Shown in pieces: positions 7,215 to 13,744 of a DNA stretch of 19,026 nt (the first letter of the stretch is position 1; every line of letters begins with the position of its first letter). Under the pieces are notes generated by a model. That model had not been told where the DNA came from and did no database searches. It saw only the letters and a list, made by a program, of their open reading frames with translations. Origin of the DNA: CAZWUK01 sp964636685 (GTDB taxonomy: Bacteria > Bacillota > Clostridia > Christensenellales > CAG-138); contig CAZWUK010000043.1 of the NCBI GenBank assembly GCA_964636685.1, positions 1-19,026 of the forward strand, given 5' to 3'. The translations under genes and the position numbers were made by a program.

Positions 7215-7229
7215 AGCAGAGGGCAGGAC

Positions 7230-8615
7230 ATGCAGTATCTGAACGTATCCTATACCGTTGAGAATACGCCCGCGCTGGAGCCAACCTTCATTCCGTTTGA
7301 AAAATGGATCGCCGCCTACGAAAAGGAAGCAAAAAAGCCGCTGCGCATCGCTTTGACGCGCAACAACGGACTTGTTTCCGTCTATGAGACGAAGATCTGC
7401 GGGACGGAGCGGATGCGCGGGGCGGATGTTCGCTATGTTGAGCGCCTCGTGAAGCTTTTGCTCTGGAGCAAGGGCGGCTGGAAGATCTCCGTCTGCGGCG
7501 ACGACAGCATTGCAACAGAGATTAAGAAGGCATACGCAGCCGACGGCGCACGCAAATTTGACTTTGATTTTATGGCAAACGTGTATGAGCGTGATTTTGT
7601 CGTGGAGGCGCTGCCGTATGACAAATGCCCCGCGGCGCACGAAAAGGCGGAGTCGGTTGGCAGAAACCTCGACGGCTGCCGGATTGGTTTTGACGCTGGC
7701 GGCAGCGACCGCAAGGTCTCCGCGGTCATCGACGGCGAGCCGGTGTATTCCGAGGAGGTCGTGTGGTTTCCAAAGCTCGAATCCGACCCCGATTACCATT
7801 TTGACGGCATCGTGGCGGCATTCAAGACCGCCGCTTCCAAAATGCCGCGCGTGGACGCCATCGGCATTTCCTCGGCGGGCATTTACATCGATAACCGCAC
7901 GATGGTCGCGTCTCTGTTTTTGAAGGTATCCAAGGATGATTTTGAACGCAAGGTCAAGGATATTTATATCCGTGCCGCCAAGGAGCTTGGCGACGTTCCG
8001 GTCGTGGTCGCAAACGACGGCGATGTTTCCGCGCTGGCGGGTGCGATGAGCCTGGAAGACGGCTGCGTGATGGGCATTGCCATGGGCACGAGCGAAGCGG
8101 CAGGCTATGTTGACCGCGACGGCAACATCGCGGGCTGGCTCAACGAGCTGGCGTTTGCGCCCGTGGATCTTTACGACGCGGCGCTTGTGGACGAGTGGTC
8201 GGGCGACGTTGGCGTCGGCTGCAAGTATTTTTCGCAGGACGCGGTCATTAAGCTGGCGCCCGCGGCGGGCATCGAACTGCCCGAGGAGCTGCCGCTTGCA
8301 GAAAAGCTCAAGGTCGTCCAGAAGCTCATGGAGCAGGACGATCCGCGCGCCGAGAAGATTTACAGCAGCATCGGCTGCTATCTTGGGCATACGCTGGCGC
8401 TGTACGCGCGGTTTTATGATCTCAAGCACGTATTGCTGTTGGGTCGCGTGACCTCCGGCAAGGGCGGCGACATTGTACTGGCGACCTGCAAAAAGGTGCT
8501 GACGGAAGAATATCCCGAAACCGCGGCGCGCTTGAACGTGATGCTGCCCGACGAGAAGATCCGCAGGATCGGTCAGTCGGTAGCGGCGGCGAGCCTGCCC
8601 GCAACGCGCAAATAA
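7230..8615 (+). CDS. Divergent ROK-like sugar kinase, probably for N-acetylglucosamine
   Basis: This 461-residue protein has an actin/hexokinase-type ATPase fold in its C-terminal two thirds. GFDAGGSDRK (153-162) resembles the phosphate-1 loop. VVANDGDVSALAG (259-271) matches the ROK catalytic-Asp segment, with D263 as the likely base. GIAMGTSEAAGYVDRDGNI (282-300) matches phosphate-2. NELAF (305-309) replaces the usual GEIGH, and LLLGRVTSGKGGD (402-414) is the adenosine region. The ROK zinc motif CxCGxxGC is absent. An N-terminal extension of about 145 residues was not recognised. Its place between nagB and nagA suggests it makes GlcNAc-6-phosphate. A weak AGGGCAGGA ribosome site precedes ATG 7230. 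The substrate is inferred from context only. Confidence 0.78.
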   Translation: MQYLNVSYTVENTPALEPTFIPFEKWIAAYEKEAKKPLRIALTRNNGLVSVYETKICGTERMRGADVRYVERLVKLLLWSKGGWKISVCGDDSIATEIKKAYAADGARKFDFDFMANVYERDFVVEALPYDKCPAAHEKAESVGRNLDGCRIGFDAGGSDRKVSAVIDGEPVYSEEVVWFPKLESDPDYHFDGIVAAFKTAASKMPRVDAIGISSAGIYIDNRTMVASLFLKVSKDDFERKVKDIYIRAAKELGDVPVVVANDGDVSALAGAMSLEDGCVMGIAMGTSEAAGYVDRDGNIAGWLNELAFAPVDLYDAALVDEWSGDVGVGCKYFSQDAVIKLAPAAGIELPEELPLAEKLKVVQKLMEQDDPRAEKIYSSIGCYLGHTLALYARFYDLKHVLLLGRVTSGKGGDIVLATCKKVLTEEYPETAARLNVMLPDEKIRRIGQSVAAASLPATRK

Positions 8616-8625
8616 GGAGGACGCT

Positions 8626-9750
8626 ATGGATTTTTGCAACGCAGAGGTATACGGTGCGGATTTCAAGTTCCATCACGGTGGATTTTCCGTGGACAACGGG
8701 ACATTTTCTCACGTGGGACAGGAAAAACCGGGCGCTGTCGATTTGCAGGGGGCCTATGTGATCCCCGGGCTCATCGACATCCATAACCATGGCAATTCCG
8801 GCGCGGATTTTTCCGACGGCGATTATGACGGACTCAAAAAAATCGCTTCTTATCTTGCGGCAAACGGCATCACGTCCTTTGCGGCAACGTCCATGACGCT
8901 GCCGGAGGATGTGCTGAAAAAAGCCTTTTTGACCGCTAAAAAGCTGCGCGACGAGCAGCCCGCCGGGCTTTCGGTCATTCGCGGCATCAACATGGAGGGC
9001 CCGTTTTTCTCCTACGAAAAACGCGGCGCGCAAAACCCCGCGTATCTGCACGAACCCGATTTTGATTTCTTTGCGCGGCTGAATGAAGCCTCCGGAAATC
9101 TTGTCCGCCTCTTGGACATCGCGCCCGAGCAGCCAAACGCACTCCCGTGCATTGAGAAGGCAAAGGACGTTTGCACGGTTTCTGTAGCGCACACCACGGC
9201 AAACTACGAGCAGGCAAAGGCCGCCTTTGATATGGGTGCAACGCACGTGACGCATCTGTTCAACGCCATGCCGCCGCTGCATCACCGCGATCCCGGCGTG
9301 ATCGGCGCCGCGGCGGAAAACCCCAACGTGACGGCCGAGATGATCTGTGACGGTGTGCATCTGCATCCCGCCACCATCCGCGCGGCATTTTCCATGTTCG
9401 GCGCGGCGCGTGTGTGCCTCATCAGCGACGCGCTGTCCGTGTGCGGCATGCCCAACGGCAAGCACATGCTGGGCGGTCAGGAGATCTTTGTCAACGGTCG
9501 CCGCGCGACGCTCGAGGACGGCACGCTGGCGGGGTCGATCTCCAATGTGTTCGACTGCCTGCAAAACGTGATTCGTTTTGGCATCCCCAAGGAGGCCGCC
9601 GTCCGCTGCGCCACCTACAATCCGGCAAAGGTGCTGCGTGCGCTCGACACGGTGGGGACGATTGAAAACGGCAAACGCGCGGACTTTGTGGTCTGCGACG
9701 ACGCATTTTCCCGCAAGGCGGTTTATCTTGCGGGTGAAAAGCTGGCGTAA
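8626..9750 (+). CDS. nagA: N-acetylglucosamine-6-phosphate deacetylase NagA
   Basis: This 374-residue amidohydrolase should remove acetate from GlcNAc-6-phosphate to give glucosamine-6-phosphate for NagB. Metal and catalytic elements appear in order: PGLIDIHNHG with H53 and H55, NMEGPF with E124, VAHT with H189, VTHLFNAM with H210, CDGVHLHP (substrate contact), and LISDAL with D268, the probable catalytic aspartate. The C-terminal small domain (KRADFVVCD) closes the fold. It begins 10 bases after the kinase-like gene, with an excellent AAGGAGG ribosome site, so the three genes form one operon. Length is usual for the family. Confidence 0.95.
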   Translation: MDFCNAEVYGADFKFHHGGFSVDNGTFSHVGQEKPGAVDLQGAYVIPGLIDIHNHGNSGADFSDGDYDGLKKIASYLAANGITSFAATSMTLPEDVLKKAFLTAKKLRDEQPAGLSVIRGINMEGPFFSYEKRGAQNPAYLHEPDFDFFARLNEASGNLVRLLDIAPEQPNALPCIEKAKDVCTVSVAHTTANYEQAKAAFDMGATHVTHLFNAMPPLHHRDPGVIGAAAENPNVTAEMICDGVHLHPATIRAAFSMFGAARVCLISDALSVCGMPNGKHMLGGQEIFVNGRRATLEDGTLAGSISNVFDCLQNVIRFGIPKEAAVRCATYNPAKVLRALDTVGTIENGKRADFVVCDDAFSRKAVYLAGEKLA

Positions 9751-9807
9751 GAAAGCTGCTGTTCGACCCGAAACAGATCGTAAAACCGTAAGATCATCAT
9801 ATGATAC

Positions 9808-9848
9808 AAATCGGGCGTCGCGTTCAAAAAAAGGCGGCGCTCGATTTT
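9808..9848 (+). terminator. Stem-loop downstream of nagA, possible weak terminator
   Basis: Bases 9808-9821 pair with 9834-9847 over 14 bp including two G-T wobbles, around a 12-base A-rich loop. Only a short ATTTTC run follows, so termination may be partial. It separates nagA from the promoter of the DUF3784 gene. Confidence 0.45.
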
Positions 9849-9880
9849 CGATTGCCAAGGAAGCGTCAGGTAACTGCTGC

Positions 9881-9909
9881 TTGCTCCCCAATATCACAAG
9901 TGCTATGCT
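9881..9909 (+). promoter_or_regulatory. Promoter of the DUF3784 gene
   Basis: TTGCTC (9881-9886) and TATGCT (9904-9909) are 17 bases apart, and TGC just before the -10 box makes it an extended -10 promoter. It points to transcription separate from the nag operon. Confidence 0.5.
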
Positions 9910-9951
9910 GTCACTAAAAACACGTGCGTGCAGAAAGGCGGAGAAAAAAAG

Positions 9952-10263
9952 ATGCTGGCAATTCACCTGATGACCATTGGGATATTCATCGCGCTGGGGA
10001 TTTTGTTTTCCTCTGGAAAGGGCGCAAATCTCATCGCCGGTTATAACACCGCACCGAAAGCGGAGCGGGACAAATACGACCAAAAGGCGCTTTGTAAATT
10101 TGTGGGCAAATTGCTGTTTGCGTTGGCGGGCAGCTGGGGTGTGATCGCATTGAGCGAGATGTTTCAGATGATGGCGTTTCTCTGGATCGGACTCGTCCTG
10201 TTCTTTGCCGTGATCGTGGCGGGGATCGTTTACATGAACACGGGCAAGCGGTTCCAAAAATAG
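9952..10263 (+). CDS. DUF3784 family small membrane protein
   Basis: This 103-residue protein has three probable membrane segments (about residues 2-20, 52-70 and 73-93). Between the first and second lies a conserved-looking cytosolic segment, LIAGYNTAPKAERDKYDQ, then CKFVGKLLF; this GYNT...K.KYD signature is typical of DUF3784. The family is common in Firmicutes and has no established function. ATG 9952 is preceded by AGGCGGAG about 9 bases away; an in-frame ATG at 9928 is possible but has no ribosome site. Its own promoter, and stem-loops on both sides, suggest a single-gene unit unrelated to nag metabolism. Confidence 0.8.
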   Translation: MLAIHLMTIGIFIALGILFSSGKGANLIAGYNTAPKAERDKYDQKALCKFVGKLLFALAGSWGVIALSEMFQMMAFLWIGLVLFFAVIVAGIVYMNTGKRFQK

Positions 10264-10287
10264 ACATCTGTCGGTTCTTTTGCAAAC

Positions 10288-10336
10288 AAAAACACCGTCC
10301 CTTTGCATGCGACATGCCGAGGAACGGTGTTTTTTT
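10288..10336. terminator. Bidirectional terminator between the DUF3784 and AGPS-like genes
   Basis: AACACCGT (10291-10298) pairs with ACGGTGTT (10324-10331), and CC (10299-10300) pairs with GG (10321-10322) across one bulged A. The stem is flanked by an A run at 10288-10292 and a T run at 10330-10336, so it can end transcription from both sides. The loop holds a small GCATG/CATGC hairpin. It lies between two convergent genes. Confidence 0.85.
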
Positions 10337-10353
10337 ATGGAATCGGCGCGTTG

Positions 10354-12093
10354 TCAGGCTTCGTGTCCTTTCAAAAACCGCTTTTTGTCTTCCGGTACGT
10401 CAAGCCCGATCGTTCCGCCGGGATTCATGAGATACTCGGGGTCAAAGTAGTTTTTGAGGGCGCGGATTACGCCAAATTCACGTTCGCCGAGCTGTCCTTC
10501 GAGCCAAGGCCCGAACATCTTGCCAATGCCGTGGTGATGGCTCATGGCAGCGCCGGATCTCTGGATCGCATCGAGGATCGTCGCGTGATAGGCACGGAAT
10601 GCCTCCGCGTCCGACATACGGGTGATAAAAATAAAGTAAAGGTTTGCACCCTGCGGGTAGCAGTGGGACATGTGCGTTGTCACAATGGTGTTGGGCAGCG
10701 CATGGCAGACCTTGCGCACCTCCTCATGCACTTTACTCATATTCGACCAATTCACCGTGCACTCAAGCGTATCGGTGACGACACCGAAATCCATCAGCGT
10801 ATCGCGCAGATATGGATCGTTGAAGCGCCCTTTCTCCCAGCTTTTGCAGACATACCCGGTCAGGCTCATGCCGCCGAAATGCTTTGCAATGCGCCGGATA
10901 TTTTTGGCAACGTTCTTGGAGTACCCCTTTTCGCCGTCCGTAAAGCCGAGAAACAGGCAGCGCTCCATGTCCTTGTAGCCGCATACGTTGAGCAGCGGTG
11001 CAAGCGGCGTTTCGTCCACGTTGTACAGCTTGAGCATGAGGCTCGTTTCCTCGGGGTCGGAAAGACGAAATACGGAGGAAAAACCCGCTTCGCACTGCAT
11101 CATCTCGCGCGCGGCCTTCTGCGCCGTTGCCCAGTCGTGGAAGATAAAGGAGAAGCGCTTGCGATTTTCGGGCATATAGCGAAATACGCGCAGCGTGACC
11201 TCCGTCAGTACGCCAAAAGCCCCCTCGCCGCCCATCATGAGCTGGTTGAGATTCGGGCCGGTGGCTTCGCGCGGATAGTGGCTGGTTTCGATCTTGCCGA
11301 TGGGGGTGGCGTATTTTTGCGACAGTACAATATCCGAGATCACGCCGTAATAGGTGCTGTTTTGACCCGCACCGCGCGTGACGACCCAGCCGCCCACGCT
11401 GCTGTACTCAAACGACTGCGGAAAATGACCGCAGGTGTAGCGGCGCGCGGCGTGGAAGCGCTCGGGCGCGTGATTTAAGGCGTCCTCGAGCTGTGGACCC
11501 GACATCCCCGCCTGCACGGTGATGGTTTGATCGACCTCGTTAAAGGAGAGCACCTTGTTGAAGCGCCTGCGCATATCCAGCTCCACGCCGCCGTTGACCG
11601 GCTCAACGCCGCGGGTCACGCTGCTGCCGCCGCCGTAGACATAGAGCGGAAGCTTGTGCTCTGTGCAATAGGCGACGATCTTTTCGACCTGCTCGGCGGT
11701 ATCGGGATAGACGACGACGTCCGGCAGGCAATCGACCCGGTGATCGCGAAGACGCAGCGCGTCATAGCCGGTTTTGCCGTAGGAAACGGACAGCCGGTCA
11801 TAGTCGGCGGTTGAAACAAATTCGTCGCCGACGATGGCTTTGAGCGCGTCAATATGCGCTTTGGCAAGATGCACCGGCGCGTTGAGAACGACCTTTTCCA
11901 TGCCGATGCTGCCGGTATAGGAAGAAAAGTCCTCGTCCGTCATTAAAAAGCTGGACTTCATCAGTTTGTAGAGCGATTCCTTCGGATATTTTACAAATTC
12001 CGGATCGCCCCAGCGAAAGATCGAGCGGTAGCTGTCCTTCGGCGCGGGCGTTTTGACCCACGCAGGCTCAAATTCCTTGTATGGTTTTGCCAT
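10354..12093 (-). CDS. FAD-binding oxidase closely resembling alkyl-dihydroxyacetone-phosphate synthase (AGPS)
   Basis: This 579-residue protein belongs to the vanillyl-alcohol-oxidase flavoprotein family. The FAD domain shows DCLPDVVVYP (121-130), the pyrophosphate loop YGGGSSVTRG (153-162), CGHFPQSFEYSSVGGWVVTR (221-240) and GGEGAFGVLTE (288-298). The C-terminal part keeps residues tied to AGPS catalysis in the eukaryotic enzyme: R343 in FRLSD, Y486 in GANLYFIF and HHH (519-521) in SHHHGIGK. AGPS swaps the acyl chain of acyl-DHAP for a fatty alcohol. Related bacterial proteins can be dehydrogenases of hydroxy acids or of unknown role, so the reaction is unproven. ATG 12093 has a strong GGAGGA site. 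It is last in a four-gene minus-strand operon, 26 bases after the DUF1667 gene. Confidence 0.82.
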   Translation of the reverse strand: MAKPYKEFEPAWVKTPAPKDSYRSIFRWGDPEFVKYPKESLYKLMKSSFLMTDEDFSSYTGSIGMEKVVLNAPVHLAKAHIDALKAIVGDEFVSTADYDRLSVSYGKTGYDALRLRDHRVDCLPDVVVYPDTAEQVEKIVAYCTEHKLPLYVYGGGSSVTRGVEPVNGGVELDMRRRFNKVLSFNEVDQTITVQAGMSGPQLEDALNHAPERFHAARRYTCGHFPQSFEYSSVGGWVVTRGAGQNSTYYGVISDIVLSQKYATPIGKIETSHYPREATGPNLNQLMMGGEGAFGVLTEVTLRVFRYMPENRKRFSFIFHDWATAQKAAREMMQCEAGFSSVFRLSDPEETSLMLKLYNVDETPLAPLLNVCGYKDMERCLFLGFTDGEKGYSKNVAKNIRRIAKHFGGMSLTGYVCKSWEKGRFNDPYLRDTLMDFGVVTDTLECTVNWSNMSKVHEEVRKVCHALPNTIVTTHMSHCYPQGANLYFIFITRMSDAEAFRAYHATILDAIQRSGAAMSHHHGIGKMFGPWLEGQLGEREFGVIRALKNYFDPEYLMNPGGTIGLDVPEDKKRFLKGHEA

Positions 12094-12119
12094 GATCCAG
12101 TCCTCCTTTATCGGCTTGG

Positions 12120-12497
12120 TTACAGTATAGCATGCTTGGCGGCGCGCTGCATCCGGTCGCTGGTGGCGATGACGTCAACGCCCGTGTCGCAGACGTTTTT
12201 AACAACGACGTCGCCGCGCGCAACGGGTGAAACGAGCGTTACTCCGGCAAGAATCCGCATGACAGCAAACAGCTTTTCTTTGGGGATTTCGCCGTTTGTG
12301 CGTACGGGCAATACGGGCACGCCGGCCTGCTGCGTACGGACGGTGGTGCAGAGCGTGCGCATGGGATGGGTGAGCTCCGTTTTTGCAAAGACCTCGCCGC
12401 GTTTGCAGGCGTTTCCCGTGACGGTGAGCGTTTCATCGCTGCCTTCTACGTGCAGCGTGCAGCCATTGGGACAAACGATACAAACAAGCTCTGTCAT
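12120..12497 (-). CDS. DUF1667 cysteine-rich protein, probable Fe-S partner of the GlpA/GlpB-like pair
   Basis: This 125-residue protein has C6-x2-C9-x3-C13 and C31 at its N-terminus, in a CIVCPNGC context like the [4Fe-4S]-binding start of molybdopterin oxidoreductases. The rest, including FAVMRILAGVTLVSPVARGDVVVKN-type residues after 75 and a final small helix, matches the DUF1667 family, which usually follows GlpA/GlpB-like genes in Firmicutes. A cluster-bound electron-transfer role in place of GlpC is my inference. ATG 12497 overlaps the upstream stop as ATGA, with AGGAGG about 7 bases before it, which implies translational coupling. A 248-residue reading from 12866 would run through the upstream gene and is rejected. 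Confidence 0.85.
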   Translation of the reverse strand: MTELVCIVCPNGCTLHVEGSDETLTVTGNACKRGEVFAKTELTHPMRTLCTTVRTQQAGVPVLPVRTNGEIPKEKLFAVMRILAGVTLVSPVARGDVVVKNVCDTGVDVIATSDRMQRAAKHAIL

Positions 12498-13744
12498 GCC
12501 TGCACCTCCTCTAATGTAAAACAAACGGACTCTGCGTCTGCGTTTTCCGGGAGCGTGACGGTGAGCCGTTCCATTTCCGGCGGACGCAGAAAAGCATAGG
12601 TTTTTGTCAACAGCACGTCTTTTCCGCAGCAAGCCGTCAGCCGCGTTTTTTTGCGGTCGGTGCGGCTTCTGAAATACACCGTCACCGTGCGGTCGGGGGA
12701 CAGCATATCCGCGCGCTGCGGCACAAGGTATAAAAAGTCGTTGCTCGCCGAGAACGGAAGATAGTGTCGCTCCCGATGCGCATACCGTGCCGCCGATGCG
12801 CCAGCCAGCTCGCCGCTTTCGGAAACATAGTCCACAAGGTCGTTGACATGCAGCGCGTTGCCGCATGAGAAAACACCCTCGACCCCGGTCATCAGATGCG
12901 CGTCGCAGATCGGGCCCTTGGTGCGCGGATCGAGCGGAACGGATAGGGACTCCGCCAGCTCGTTTTCCGGGATCAACCCCACCGAAAGGATCAGCGCGTC
13001 GCAGTCGATGTGCCGTTCCGTGCCGGAAATGGGACGCATGCCGTCATCGACGCGGCAGACCGTGACGCCCGTGAGCCGCTCTTGCCCAAACACGCGCGTG
13101 ACGGTGTGCGACAGGTGCAGCGGAATGGAAAAATCGTGGAGACACTGGTGGATGTTGCGCGTTAGCCCCGACGGGGTGGGCTTGGCTTCGTATACGCCCT
13201 CGACCGTCGCACCCTCGAGCGTCAGCCTGCGCGCCATGATGAGCCCAATGTCGCCGCTGCCGAGGATCACGCACTTTTTCGTGGGCAGCAGCCCGAGAAG
13301 ATTCACAAAATGCTGCGCTGTACCGGCAGTATAGACGCCCGCAGGACGTGTGCCGTGGATGGAAACCTGTTTTGCCGTGCGCTCGCGGCAGCCGGTCGCC
13401 AGCACGATGGCGCGGCAAGAGACGCTCTCCATGCCTTTGCGGGAAACGGTGGAGACGGTGAACCCTTCCTCCGTTTTTGCAATCCTTGTGACAAAGCAAA
13501 GCGTCTTGACGGCGACGTCGGTCTGTTCCAGCGTCTCGATAAAGCGCTCGGCATATTCCGGCCCGGAGAGCTTTTCACCAAAGCGCACCAGACCGAAGCC
13601 GTCGTGGATGCACTGCTTGAGAATACCGCCGAGCATGGCCTCCCGCTCGATCAGGAGCACCTTTGCACGCTCCTTTGCCGCGGCAATGGCAGCGGCAAGA
13701 CCGGCGGGGCCGCCGCCGATCACAACAACGTCAAACCGTTTCAT
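12494..13744 (-). CDS. GlpB-like FAD/NAD(P)-dependent oxidoreductase
   Basis: This 416-residue pyridine-nucleotide-disulfide-type flavoprotein has an FAD dinucleotide fold at the N-terminus (VVIGGGPAGLAAA, 8-20), an ATGCRER segment (116-122), a second, NAD-binding fold (VILGSGDIGLIMARRL, 159-174), and the late FAD motif VEGVFSCGNALHVNDLVD. This is the companion of GlpA-like dehydrogenases in many anaerobic Firmicutes, where it probably passes electrons to NAD or another acceptor. It also resembles subunits of opine/sarcosine oxidases, so the pairing rather than the fold points to glycerol-3-phosphate. ATG 13744 has GGGAGG upstream and overlaps the GlpA-like gene by 14 bases. Its stop overlaps the DUF1667 start. 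Confidence 0.87.
   Translation of the reverse strand: MKRFDVVVIGGGPAGLAAAIAAAKERAKVLLIEREAMLGGILKQCIHDGFGLVRFGEKLSGPEYAERFIETLEQTDVAVKTLCFVTRIAKTEEGFTVSTVSRKGMESVSCRAIVLATGCRERTAKQVSIHGTRPAGVYTAGTAQHFVNLLGLLPTKKCVILGSGDIGLIMARRLTLEGATVEGVYEAKPTPSGLTRNIHQCLHDFSIPLHLSHTVTRVFGQERLTGVTVCRVDDGMRPISGTERHIDCDALILSVGLIPENELAESLSVPLDPRTKGPICDAHLMTGVEGVFSCGNALHVNDLVDYVSESGELAGASAARYAHRERHYLPFSASNDFLYLVPQRADMLSPDRTVTVYFRSRTDRKKTRLTACCGKDVLLTKTYAFLRPPEMERLTVTLPENADAESVCFTLEEVQA

Noticed and set aside
6651..8666. Minus-strand open frame of 671 codons opposite nagB and the kinase-like gene
   Set aside because: Antisense shadow of clear coding sequence, with no ribosome site or recognisable motif.
9796..9805. 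Perfect 10-base palindrome ATCATATGAT downstream of nagA
   Set aside because: Short, AT-rich and not placed at a promoter, so chance is a sufficient explanation.
8422..10308. Minus-strand open frame of 628 codons opposite nagA and the DUF3784 gene
   Set aside because: It crosses promoters and a stem-loop and is antisense to NagA, so it is a codon-bias shadow.
10303..11478. Plus-strand open frame of 391 codons opposite the AGPS-like gene
   Set aside because: Antisense to a strongly supported flavoprotein, and it starts inside the bidirectional terminator.
12120..12866. Longer 248-residue reading of the DUF1667 gene
   Set aside because: The extra 123 residues overlap the GlpB-like gene in another frame, are arginine-rich and unlike the family. 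ATG 12497 has an AGGAGG site and an ATGA overlap.
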